Shown piece by piece: positions 1 through 7,378 of a DNA stretch of 9,420 bases. Made by a program: the position numbers and the translations under genes. Every line of letters starts with the position of its first letter. Position 1 is the first letter of the stretch. Under the pieces are notes generated by a model. The model was not told the origin of the DNA. It searched no databases and saw nothing but the letters and a program-made list of their open reading frames with translations. The stretch comes from Actinomycetota bacterium (lineage in GTDB: Bacteria; Actinomycetota; Actinomycetes; Nanopelagicales; Nanopelagicaceae). The DNA lies in NCBI GenBank assembly GCA_010032085.1, contig RGYL01000020.1, positions 1 to 9,420 on the forward strand, given 5' to 3'.

Positions 1-1
1 A

Positions 2-439
2 ACAATTTTGTCGAAGGAACATTTTGAATTGATGAAGGATGGCGCAATCATGGCCAACGCTGGTCACTTCAACATTGAGATTGATGTTGAATGGCTTGAA
101 GCAAATGCCAAAAAGAGCTCCAGAATTCGCCACGCCACAGATGAATACCAACTAGCTAATGGAAATCGAATTCTCTTAATTGCCGAGGGACGCTTGGTGA
201 ATTTAGGCGCTGCGGAAGGAAGCCCAGCTGCTGTACTTGATATGTCTTTTGCCAACCAAGCACTCGCTGCTGAATGGTTGCTTAAAGAGGGCAGCAAACT
301 CACACCTGGGGTTCATGAAGTTCCCAAGGCCATCGATAAAGAGATCGCTAGCCTCAAGTTGAAGAGCATGGGGGCAAAGATTGATACTTTGACCTCAATT
401 CAAGAAGAATATTTGAACTCCTGGGAGCACGGCAGCTAA
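2..439 (+). CDS. ahcY: S-adenosylhomocysteine hydrolase (adenosylhomocysteinase), C-terminal part, 5' end outside window
   Basis: This is the last 145 codons of a gene that begins left of the window; the frame is open to the edge, so no start codon is assigned. AhcY is a cytosolic NAD-dependent enzyme that splits S-adenosylhomocysteine into homocysteine and adenosine, removing the product of methyltransferases. Visible family landmarks are MKDGAIMANAGHF (bases 32-70), EGRLVNLG (about 185-208) and the MSFANQ block (242-259), in the expected order. The end of the protein (LKLKSMGAKIDTLTSIQEEY to the terminal GS) matches the short archaeal/Thermotoga type and lacks the DHYRY-like tail of the common long type. 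Two usually conserved positions differ: GHFD is GHFN (Asn at 71-73), and GHP is GSP (Ser at 221-223). The stop codon overlaps the mtrA start by one base (TAATG). Family assignment is firm; the subtype is inferred from the C-terminus alone. Confidence 0.93.
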   Translation, partial: TILSKEHFELMKDGAIMANAGHFNIEIDVEWLEANAKKSSRIRHATDEYQLANGNRILLIAEGRLVNLGAAEGSPAAVLDMSFANQALAAEWLLKEGSKLTPGVHEVPKAIDKEIASLKLKSMGAKIDTLTSIQEEYLNSWEHGS

Positions 440-1128
440 TGACTTCAATCATGGTCGTTGATGACGATCAAGACCTAGCAGAAATGCTGGGGATTGTCCT
501 CAATGGCGTTGGTATGGAGGTAGATCTAGTAAGTCGGGGCGATGAAGCAATTGAGATTTTTCGCAATTCCCAACCAGATCTCGTTCTGCTGGACATAATG
601 CTTCCGGGTACCGATGGAATCGAAGTCTGTAAGGAAATTCGCAAGCAATCCACCCGCGTTCCGATTGTTATGTTGACCGCGAAGAGCGATACCCATGACA
701 TCGTTAGGGGACTTGAAGCCGGCGCTGATGATTACATGGTTAAGCCATTCAAGCCTTCTGAATTAGTTGCTCGCATTCGCACGCGCCTTCGTAGAGTCGG
801 TGGCGATATAAAGGGAAATCTCACAATTGGCGATTTAGCAATTGACATTGTCGAACACACGGTTTCGCGGGGTGGCAACGAGATTCCGCTAACGAGACTT
901 GAGTTTGATTTATTAGTGGCGCTGGCAAAAGAACCAGGACGAGTATTCACCCGAGAGGCTTTACTTGGAGAAGTTTGGGGATATAGACATTCAACCGATA
1001 CCCGACTAGTAAACGTTCATATCCAAAGATTGCGAGCAAAGATTGAACATGACGCAGAGAATCCAACGATTATTCTGACCGTCCGAGGAGTTGGATACAA
1101 AGCGGGCGGCTCTAGCTCTCGCTCCTAA
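439..1128 (+). CDS. mtrA: MtrA, OmpR/PhoB-family DNA-binding response regulator
   Basis: The protein has 229 residues, close to mycobacterial MtrA (228). Residues 1-120 form a receiver domain with acidic residues D8-D10, phosphoacceptor D52 (LLDIMLPG), switch Thr80 (VMLTAKSD), Tyr99 and Lys102 (DYMVKPF). Residues about 130-225 form a winged-helix DNA-binding domain ending in VRGVGYKAG. In actinobacteria MtrA is phosphorylated by MtrB and controls cell wall, division and replication-linked genes; this role comes from the family, not from the sequence. The ATG overlaps the ahcY stop by one base (TAATG) and the stop overlaps mtrB in the same way, so translational coupling is likely. A GGGAG at 423-427 lies 11 bases upstream, rather far for a ribosome binding site. 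The symbol rests on both sequence and the sahH-mtrAB-comF-secA context. Confidence 0.95.
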   Translation: MTSIMVVDDDQDLAEMLGIVLNGVGMEVDLVSRGDEAIEIFRNSQPDLVLLDIMLPGTDGIEVCKEIRKQSTRVPIVMLTAKSDTHDIVRGLEAGADDYMVKPFKPSELVARIRTRLRRVGGDIKGNLTIGDLAIDIVEHTVSRGGNEIPLTRLEFDLLVALAKEPGRVFTREALLGEVWGYRHSTDTRLVNVHIQRLRAKIEHDAENPTIILTVRGVGYKAGGSSSRS

Positions 1129-2672
1129 TGCAACGGTTATTTAATCTCTTTCGCCGTTCGCTCTTTCTTAAAGTTTTCTCCCTCGCAGCATTTCTTTCAA
1201 TTGTTCTTATCTACCTTGTAGGTTCAAATGTTTATAGTCGAATTTCTAATGGAATATTTGAAGAGAAGACCTCTTCAGCCATATCTGAAGGTAGAGCTGC
1301 GATCCAATACGCTCAGTATCGCTTCTCGATTGCTGGCCTGGATAGAAATGTAGATTACGGAACAATCGCAGATGAAGTAGTTAAATCAGCAAATATCAGT
1401 GCAGCAGAATCAGGTCGCGAAGTTGTACTTATCAATGCCGCCGGAAAGAAAGTAGCTGGCATTCCTTCAGTAAGCACTTCGAACTTCTTGATTCCAGAAG
1501 CGGTCCCAAGCGCCCTTCGAAATAAGATAATTTCAACCGAAGAATTGAACTGGCAACGGGGAAATCTTAAGTATGTAAATGGGAAAAGCACCCCCGGTAT
1601 TTATATTGGTCGATTGATAGAGATCCCTAATGCCGGCAAGTATGAGATGTATGTGGCATATGACTTTGTAGCCCAGCAGAGCAATATTGATTTAACTGGT
1701 AGAGCACTCTGGGGCACAGGTTTCCTATTGCTACTTTTGATTCTCCTTACCGCCTCAATTGTGTTGCGGTTGGTTATCAAACCCGTTCAGGTAGCTGCAG
1801 AAGTCGCAGAATCATTAACGACTGGAGATCTTGAGCGAAGAATGACGGTCAAGGGCGAAGATGAAATTGCGCGATTGGGGCTTGCTTTCAACCAGATGGC
1901 AACAACGCTTTCAACCCAAATCTCAAAGTTAGAGAACCTTTCCAGGGTTCAACAACGATTCGTATCTGACGTTTCACATGAATTACGCACTCCACTAACG
2001 ACAATTCGAATGGCTTCTGATGTCATTCACGCAGCTCGGTCAAGCTTCGATCCCACAATTGCTCGAAGCGCTGAGTTGTTACTCTCGCAAATAGAGAAAT
2101 TTGAATTATTGCTTCAAGATTTACTTGAAGTCAGCCGGTTTGACGCCGAAGCTGCAATTCTCAAAATTGAGCGAATTGATATCGCCTCATTAGTTCGCCG
2201 TTGTACCGAAGATTTAGCTCTCCTTGCCGAAGAAAAAGGCACCACACTTCAATTGCATGGAATTAATGCGCCGCTATATGTTGAGGCTGACTCAAGGAGA
2301 ATCGAGCGTATAGTGCGCAACCTAATTACGAATGCGATAGATCACTCTGAGTCAAAGCCAGTAGATATTTCTGCTGATGAAACTGGAGATGCCGTCTCAA
2401 TTGGAGTGCGGGACTACGGAGTTGGGCTGGCACAGCAATACTGGAGCAGGGTCTTTGATCGATTTTGGCGGGCTGATCCTTCTCGCTCGCGCATACGAGG
2501 CGGTACTGGGCTCGGACTTTCAATTGCTAAGGAGGATGCGATTCTGCACGGAGGTGATATCCGAGTTTGGGGAGAACCCGGCGCGGGCGCACATTTCGTA
2601 CTAACCATTCCTAAGAAATCCGGCAGCACCATTACAACTCTACCTATCTCAGAGATTCCCACAACTCTCTAA
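1128..2672 (+). CDS. mtrB: MtrB, membrane sensor histidine kinase, partner of MtrA
   Basis: A 514-residue transmembrane histidine kinase, somewhat shorter than mycobacterial MtrB (567). Membrane segment 1 is about residues 13-32 and segment 2 about 196-216 (a run rich in Leu), leaving an external sensor region of roughly 160 residues. A HAMP linker follows at about 217-268. The HisKA domain has the phosphoacceptor His284 in VSHELRTPL. The ATPase domain shows the N box (N398 and N402 in NLITNAID), the G1 box D429-x-G-x-G433, and the G2 box GGTGLGLSIA at 458-467. It should phosphorylate MtrA in response to an envelope signal. The start codon overlaps the mtrA stop (TAATG), with no clear ribosome binding site, so expression probably depends on coupling. 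The lipoprotein gene lpqB, which usually follows mtrB and affects MtrB signalling in mycobacteria, is not here; comF follows after 42 bases. Confidence 0.94.
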   Translation: MQRLFNLFRRSLFLKVFSLAAFLSIVLIYLVGSNVYSRISNGIFEEKTSSAISEGRAAIQYAQYRFSIAGLDRNVDYGTIADEVVKSANISAAESGREVVLINAAGKKVAGIPSVSTSNFLIPEAVPSALRNKIISTEELNWQRGNLKYVNGKSTPGIYIGRLIEIPNAGKYEMYVAYDFVAQQSNIDLTGRALWGTGFLLLLLILLTASIVLRLVIKPVQVAAEVAESLTTGDLERRMTVKGEDEIARLGLAFNQMATTLSTQISKLENLSRVQQRFVSDVSHELRTPLTTIRMASDVIHAARSSFDPTIARSAELLLSQIEKFELLLQDLLEVSRFDAEAAILKIERIDIASLVRRCTEDLALLAEEKGTTLQLHGINAPLYVEADSRRIERIVRNLITNAIDHSESKPVDISADETGDAVSIGVRDYGVGLAQQYWSRVFDRFWRADPSRSRIRGGTGLGLSIAKEDAILHGGDIRVWGEPGAGAHFVLTIPKKSGSTITTLPISEIPTTL

Positions 2673-2714
2673 TTACTTTTACCTCTTGCTTTTCAAATCT
2701 TAAATAATCCATGA

Positions 2715-3410
2715 ATGTTTACAAATGCTGTGAAATCAATCCACCGAGGAATAACTAGCCTTGCTTTTGAAGAAGTATGTTTGATATGCGATTGCAAAAA
2801 GGAGTTTTTATGTAACGAATGTGGCAAGAATTGGTTGCACAAGGCAAAACTCATAAAAGGTGAAGCATTCCCAGTTTATTCAAAAGTTCCATACGATGAA
2901 GTTGCCGCTAAGGTCGTCCTGTCCGCAAAAGAATCTGGGTTAAAGCAAGCAAAAAATCTATTAGTTAGTGCTCTAGTCGAAACGACCTTAGAACTCCTTA
3001 AATCTATAGAGATAGAAGAGGAGAGAATTGAGTTAGTTCCAATTCCCTCATCAAGAACTTCCCAGATGAGACGCGGCGAGGATTTCATTTATCAGCTGAC
3101 GAAGTTAACTCATTCGAAACTAATTAGCGTTGCTCCACTTCTTGACATTCACGTGAAGAGAATTTTGCGAGTAACTAAGAAGTTGCGAGATCAATCCGGC
3201 TTAAGCGAACATGAGCGGGATTTAAATCTCACCGGGGCTTTTCACGCAGATTCGAAGTATCGAAATACCTCTCAACTAATTATTGTCGATGATGTAATAA
3301 CGACCGGAAGCACCTTAAGGGAGGCGTATAGGGCGCTGAAAGAGAGGAATCTGACAGTCATAGGGGCCGTGACCACGTGTGCATCGCAGCGGCGGCTACT
3401 AATACGATAG
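2715..3410 (+). CDS. comF: ComF-family phosphoribosyltransferase-like protein with N-terminal zinc finger
   Basis: A 231-residue protein. The N-terminus has a double CxxC zinc-binding motif (C22-x2-C25 and C33-x2-C36, with an extra C27). The C-terminal half is a type I phosphoribosyltransferase fold with the PRPP-binding loop VDDVITTGST at residues 191-200. In between lie VPIPSSRTSQMRRG and the QSGLSEHERDLNLTGAF block typical of ComF/GntX proteins. ComF is needed for DNA uptake in naturally competent bacteria and acts with PriA-type helicases there. In actinobacteria the gene is widespread between mtrB and secA and its role is unproven. The ATG at 2715 gives the full zinc finger. No ribosome binding site is visible before it; another ATG at 2711 is in a different frame and soon ends. 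Family call is strong; the competence role is only family knowledge. Confidence 0.9.
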   Translation: MFTNAVKSIHRGITSLAFEEVCLICDCKKEFLCNECGKNWLHKAKLIKGEAFPVYSKVPYDEVAAKVVLSAKESGLKQAKNLLVSALVETTLELLKSIEIEEERIELVPIPSSRTSQMRRGEDFIYQLTKLTHSKLISVAPLLDIHVKRILRVTKKLRDQSGLSEHERDLNLTGAFHADSKYRNTSQLIIVDDVITTGSTLREAYRALKERNLTVIGAVTTCASQRRLLIR

Positions 3411-3462
3411 CCCTCTGCCCTTGCTTTGAATTTACCCTCATTGAATTTGAACGGGCTTAACT

Positions 3463-3469
3463 AGGAAGG
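3463..3469 (+). promoter_or_regulatory. Ribosome binding site of secA
   Basis: AGGAAGG lies seven bases before the GTG at 3477. It is the best Shine-Dalgarno sequence in the window and decides the non-ATG start of secA. The 66-base gap between comF and secA otherwise holds no gene; I could not place a convincing promoter in it. Confidence 0.8.
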
Positions 3470-3476
3470 TTGGTTC

Positions 3477-6155
3477 GTGGTCGCGATTCTCGACAAGATT
3501 CTCCGCGCGGGTGAAGGCCGGGCCCTCAAGCAGCTGGAGAAATTGGTCGTTCTGGTAAATCAAGAAGAAGAACGCTTTGCGAAAATGACCGACCAGGAAT
3601 TGCGGGAGATGACCACGCAATTTAAGAAACGATATTCCGATGGCGAATATCTTGATGATCTTCTTCCAGAAGCATTTGCAGTAGTTCGCGAAGCCTCGAA
3701 GCGAACTTTGGGGCAACGCCATTACGACGTGCAACTAATGGGTGGGGCTGCTTTGCATCGTGGCAATATCGCGGAAATGCGTACCGGTGAAGGTAAGACG
3801 CTGGTTGCAACTCTGCCTTCTTATTTAAATGCACTAACTGGACTCGGCGTTCATATCGTCACTACTAACGATTACCTTGCCGAACGCGATAGCGAATGGA
3901 TGGGTCGTATCCATAGGTTCTTAGGTTTAAAGGTCGGCGTAATCCTTGCCTCAATGAGTGCAAGTGAGCGGCGAGCCCAATACGGCGCAGACATTACCTA
4001 TGGAACCAACAATGAATTTGGCTTTGATTATCTGCGTGACAACATGGCATGGTCTTTAAGTGATTGTGTGCAACGTGGTCATAATTTTGCAATCGTTGAT
4101 GAGGTTGACTCAATTCTTATCGATGAGGCTCGAACTCCATTAATCATCAGCGGCCCCGCAGATAAAGCCACTAAGTCTTATGTTGAATTTGCAAATGTTG
4201 CTGATCGACTTGTGCGTGGTGAACACTACGAAGTTGATGAGAAGAAGCGCACTGTCGGAATTCTCGATGAAGGTGTAGCTAGAGTCGAGGAGCTACTAAA
4301 GATCGATAATCTTTATGAATCTGTAAATACGCCCTCAATCGGCTACTTAAATAATGCTTTAAAGGCGAAGGAACTTTTTAAACGCGATAAAGACTATGTG
4401 ATTATGAGTGGCGAGTTGCTAATTGTTGATGAACATACCGGTCGAGTTCTCTCCGGAAGGCGCTATAGCGAGGGCCTACATCAAGCGCTAGAGGCAAAAG
4501 AAAAAGTAGAAATTCGCGATGAAAACCAGACCCTTGCCACCATCACCTTGCAGAACTACTTCCGTATGTATGACAAGTTATCTGGAATGACTGGTACAGC
4601 AATGACTGAGGCCGCTGAGTTCATGCAAATCTACAAACTTGGCGTAATTCCAATTCCAACAAATAAGGATATGCGCCGAATTGATCAATCTGACTTAATC
4701 TACAAGACCGAGAAAGCAAAATACGAAGCGGTCTCAGATGACATTGCAGAGCGTCACAAGAAAGGTCAACCAGTCTTGGTTGGAACCGTAAGCGTTGAGA
4801 AATCCGAATACCTCTCACAGGTCCTACGCAGGCGTGGCATTCCGCATGAAGTGTTAAATGCAAAACAACATGAACGTGAAGCTGCAATCATTGCGCGTGC
4901 TGGAACTATTGGAGCGGTCACAGTCGCAACAAATATGGCTGGACGCGGAACTGACATCATGTTGGGTGGAAATCCAGAATTCATGGCAGATTTTGAATTG
5001 CAACGCCAAGGTATATCCCCAGTTGAAAACTCTGAAGAGTATGAGCGCCAATGGCCCGATGAGTTGGCTCGTCAAAAATCTTCGGTGGCACAACAGCATG
5101 AAAAAGTTGTTGATCTTGGTGGACTCTACGTTCTAGGTACCGAGCGCCACGAATCACGTCGTATTGATAATCAGCTCCGTGGTCGTTCAGGTCGCCAGGG
5201 TGATCCGGGTGAATCTCGTTTCTACCTATCGCTACAAGATGACTTAATGCGTCGCTTCAATTCCACTTTGGTTGAGCGCTTTTTGACGGCGGCTGGAATT
5301 CCTGAAGAAACTCCAATCGAATCAAAGATGGTCACAAACGCAATAAAGTCAGCCCAAACTCAAGTTGAATCCCAAAACTTCGAAATGCGTAAGAACGTTC
5401 TCAAATATGACGATGTCATGAATCGTCAACGTGAAGTTGTTTATGGCGAGCGACGCGAAGTACTTGAAGGCGCTGACCTCAAAGAGCAGATGAGCAAGTT
5501 CATCGAAGACACTATCCGTGGCTATGTGAGCGCTGCTACTGCAGAGGGTTACCCAGAAGAATGGGATCTCGAAAAACTCTGGACTGTGCTTAAGGCGATT
5601 TACCCAATCTCATTCACAATTCAAGGTCTAGAGAGCGAAGTTGGCGGAAGGACTGGCCTAGATCAAGAATTCTTAGCGCAACGAATTGTTGATGACATAT
5701 TTAGCGCTTATAGCCAACGCGAGGAGAAACTCGGAAATGACGTACTCCGAGAACTAGAGCGAAAGATACTTCTCTCTGTACTTGATCGTAAATGGCGCGA
5801 ACATCTATACGAGATGGATTACCTACAAGAAGGTATCGGTCTACGCGCGATGGCTCAGCGCGATCCGCTCGTTGAATACCAGAAAGAAGGGTATGAACTT
5901 TTCTCGGCAATGATCGAAGCGATGAAAGAGGAAGTAGTTGGCTTCTTGTTCAATGTTGAAGTCAAAGTTGAGGATTCCAAAGTTGAGGCGAAAGGCGTTT
6001 CGGAAAATAAGCCGCAAGAGAATCTTCAATACAGCGCCCCTTCAGAGAGTGGAAACACAGAGCGTGCTACATCCGGTTCAGCTGTTTCGCGGAATGCTCC
6101 TTGCCCTTGTGGTTCGGGGAAGAAGTACAAGCGTTGTCACGGCTCTTCAGATTAA
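3477..6155 (+). CDS. secA: SecA, preprotein translocase motor ATPase
   Basis: The protein has 892 residues, a complete SecA of normal length. SecA binds preproteins and the SecYEG channel and uses ATP to push proteins across the cytoplasmic membrane. Visible motifs are Walker A in MRTGEGKT (101-108, Lys107), the DEVD box (208-211, within VDEVDSILIDEARTPL), GMTGTAMTEAAEF, TNMAGRGTDI, and the arginine-finger region RRIDNQLRGRSGRQGDPG. The far C-terminus carries the zinc-binding SecB/ribosome-interaction motif with C876, C878, C887 and H888 (CPCGSGKKYKRCHG). The GTG start is supported by the AGGAAGG at 3463-3469 and gives the usual actinobacterial N-terminus (LDKILRAGEGRALKQL). The position after comF matches mycobacterial secA1, so this should be the housekeeping SecA. 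The last nine bases overlap the end of the convergent Rv3235-like gene. The hpf gene often found just upstream is absent. Confidence 0.98.
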   Translation: MVAILDKILRAGEGRALKQLEKLVVLVNQEEERFAKMTDQELREMTTQFKKRYSDGEYLDDLLPEAFAVVREASKRTLGQRHYDVQLMGGAALHRGNIAEMRTGEGKTLVATLPSYLNALTGLGVHIVTTNDYLAERDSEWMGRIHRFLGLKVGVILASMSASERRAQYGADITYGTNNEFGFDYLRDNMAWSLSDCVQRGHNFAIVDEVDSILIDEARTPLIISGPADKATKSYVEFANVADRLVRGEHYEVDEKKRTVGILDEGVARVEELLKIDNLYESVNTPSIGYLNNALKAKELFKRDKDYVIMSGELLIVDEHTGRVLSGRRYSEGLHQALEAKEKVEIRDENQTLATITLQNYFRMYDKLSGMTGTAMTEAAEFMQIYKLGVIPIPTNKDMRRIDQSDLIYKTEKAKYEAVSDDIAERHKKGQPVLVGTVSVEKSEYLSQVLRRRGIPHEVLNAKQHEREAAIIARAGTIGAVTVATNMAGRGTDIMLGGNPEFMADFELQRQGISPVENSEEYERQWPDELARQKSSVAQQHEKVVDLGGLYVLGTERHESRRIDNQLRGRSGRQGDPGESRFYLSLQDDLMRRFNSTLVERFLTAAGIPEETPIESKMVTNAIKSAQTQVESQNFEMRKNVLKYDDVMNRQREVVYGERREVLEGADLKEQMSKFIEDTIRGYVSAATAEGYPEEWDLEKLWTVLKAIYPISFTIQGLESEVGGRTGLDQEFLAQRIVDDIFSAYSQREEKLGNDVLRELERKILLSVLDRKWREHLYEMDYLQEGIGLRAMAQRDPLVEYQKEGYELFSAMIEAMKEEVVGFLFNVEVKVEDSKVEAKGVSENKPQENLQYSAPSESGNTERATSGSAVSRNAPCPCGSGKKYKRCHGSSD

Positions 6156-6638
6156 ATCAAATTCAGTACAAATCCAGCGATGATCCACGCCCTCAAAGCG
6201 AGCGGCAATAGCCCGCACTCTCGCATCTATTGAGATAGTTGCACTAACTTCAACAACGCCTTCAATCGGTTCACTCCGATAAATTTTCCTTAATCTAGGC
6301 GCGTTTCTACCGCTCATATTTATAGACCCAATTTCTTTAGAGATATTGTTGAAAGTGAATCTATGTGTGCTTCGTGCAATCTGCTTAATTGGTCTTCTTC
6401 CAGCAAGAATTTCAATCACGCTTATCAAATACGCCCGCGTCCATCTAATTGGATCAGGCAAAGAAGTCAGAGGTGAGGGAAGTGGCGAAAAGGCCGGATC
6501 GAAGATTTCGCCATGAGTAGTTGGTATTAGGTACAACTTTCCCTTTGCTGGTGCAATGAACTCTGTGGGTCCTTCATAAAAGGGAAGTCCTTCTGCGGAA
6601 TTTTGGCGATATGACATCGGGGAAGGATTTCGTTGCAC
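6147..6638 (-). CDS. Rv3235-family (DUF6459) protein of unknown function
   Basis: A small actinobacterial protein downstream of secA on the opposite strand. The frame is open up to a TTG at 6740 (197 residues), but I favour the GTG at 6638 (163 residues): a GAGGAA at 6653-6648 (minus strand) sits nine bases before it. The longer versions would also extend into the start region of the divergent gene. An ATG at 6617 is possible but has no ribosome binding site. From the GTG, a Pro-rich stretch at about 48-63 precedes a helix with the family landmark EILAGRRPIKQIARST (about 76-91). The end (VRAIAARFEGVDHRW) fits the family's terminal beta hairpin with a conserved RW. No signal peptide or membrane segment is seen. 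Function is unknown in all members I know of; repeated linkage to secA across actinobacteria is the only clue. The family name is recalled from these motifs and position, not from a search. Confidence 0.75.
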   Translation of the reverse strand: MQRNPSPMSYRQNSAEGLPFYEGPTEFIAPAKGKLYLIPTTHGEIFDPAFSPLPSPLTSLPDPIRWTRAYLISVIEILAGRRPIKQIARSTHRFTFNNISKEIGSINMSGRNAPRLRKIYRSEPIEGVVEVSATISIDARVRAIAARFEGVDHRWICTEFDLI

Positions 6639-6650
6639 ATCGACAAATTC

Positions 6651-6668
6651 CTCATCCAAAAGGATGAG
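6651..6668. repeat. Perfect 7-bp inverted repeat with 4-base loop in the divergent gap
   Basis: CTCATCC (6651-6657), AAAA, GGATGAG (6662-6668) form a perfect hairpin between the divergent Rv3235-like and SAF-domain genes. Read on the minus strand, the hairpin's last three stem bases (GAG, 6653-6651) are the first half of the GAGGAA ribosome binding site of the GTG start at 6638. A folded mRNA could therefore partly hide that site. As DNA it could equally be an operator for the divergent promoters. No U-tract follows on either strand, so it is not a standard terminator. Confidence 0.5.
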
Positions 6669-6717
6669 ATTGAGTTGTGGATAAAGATTCTCAACCGGAA
6701 GGAATTTGGGGTATCCA

Positions 6718-7368
6718 ATGCCCATGAAAAAGGAAGTCAAAAAAGGTTCGAAACGCGTTAATGAACTGCTCTTATATTTTTCACCACGTTACATCTTGGG
6801 TCTGGTCTTAATCAGCTCCTCCTTTGCTTCGGCTTACTTGATTAGCAAATCATCAGATCGGATGATTACCGTTTGGGGTGCCAGCGTTGACCTTGCCCCA
6901 GGTGAGTCAATTCAAGCTAGCGATCTAGAAGTTATCAGCGTCCGTCTCCCGGAGAATGCATCCCAATACCTTGATGCGCGGACTGAACTTATTGGCGCAA
7001 CGGTGCTTCGTGCGATTGGGAAAGATGAATTAATCCCTAGTTATGCGCTCTCCGATCAACCTGATTTATCTCTTGCCCGAGTTCCGATATCAATCCCTCG
7101 AGAATGGGCTCCCAGCGAGTTAAGGACAGGGATGACTGTAGATCTTTATGGAATACCAAATAGGACAAACCAATTCAGCGAAGGAGCTAGCGCAAATAGC
7201 CGCTTGATTATTCCCGGCATCTCAATCGATAGCGTGGATGACTCAACTCGAGAACTAGGCGGAAGAATCGGCCTTACCTTGCTTGTGCCACAAACAGAAG
7301 TGAATACGCTGATATCGGCTTTCTCAAAGTATGAATTCTTGTTGGTAATGCAACCAACAAGTCGTTAG
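6718..7368 (+). CDS. Membrane-anchored SAF-domain protein, CpaB/RcpC-like
   Basis: About 216 residues from the ATG at 6718; a TTG at 6706 or an ATG at 6724 are alternatives. GGGG at 6708-6711 is six bases before 6718, whereas the stronger GGAAGGA at 6697-6703 is badly spaced for all three. The N-terminus is basic (KKEVKKGSKR), followed by one membrane segment at about residues 25-42 and then an external part. Residues about 50-110 look like a SAF domain: VDLAPGESIQASDLEVISVRLP, then a hydrophobic GATVLRAIGKDELI. CpaB/RcpC proteins with this plan belong to Flp/Tad pilus assembly; stand-alone SAF proteins of unknown role are also common in actinobacteria. The region after residue 110 (VPISIP, GMTVDLYGIP, later GRIGLTLLVPQTEVNTL) agrees with the CpaB C-terminal layout. 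The next gene starts ten bases downstream. Domain call is moderate; function is open. Confidence 0.75.
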   Translation: MPMKKEVKKGSKRVNELLLYFSPRYILGLVLISSSFASAYLISKSSDRMITVWGASVDLAPGESIQASDLEVISVRLPENASQYLDARTELIGATVLRAIGKDELIPSYALSDQPDLSLARVPISIPREWAPSELRTGMTVDLYGIPNRTNQFSEGASANSRLIIPGISIDSVDDSTRELGGRIGLTLLVPQTEVNTLISAFSKYEFLLVMQPTSR

Positions 7369-7378
7369 GCAAAGCCAA

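Noticed and set aside
2651..2680. Possible terminator after mtrB: AGAGA (2651-2655) pairing with TCTCT (2666-2670), then an AT-rich stretch with TTTT.
   Set aside because: Only five weak pairs with a ten-base loop, lying mostly inside the mtrB coding end; not convincing as a rho-independent terminator.
3394..3412. Inverted repeat GGCTA ... TAGCC at the end of comF.
   Set aside because: Five-base stem, nine-base loop, no T-run after it; expected by chance.
3411..3476. Promoter for secA in the comF-secA gap (TTGCTT and TTGAAT as -35 candidates).
   Set aside because: No -10 box at acceptable spacing could be placed; only the ribosome binding site is supported.
3438..3734. Minus-strand open frame across the secA start.
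   Set aside because: It lies antisense to the well-supported SecA N-terminus, has no family resemblance and no ribosome binding site.
4858..5136. Plus-strand open frame of 92 codons inside secA in another frame.
   Set aside because: The SecA frame here encodes the conserved TNMAGRGTDI motif region; the alternative product has no recognisable features.
6639..6740. Longer version of the Rv3235-like protein starting at TTG 6740 or ATG 6725.
   Set aside because: No ribosome binding site precedes either codon, and both would run through the start of the divergent SAF gene. The GTG at 6638 has a well-spaced GAGGAA.
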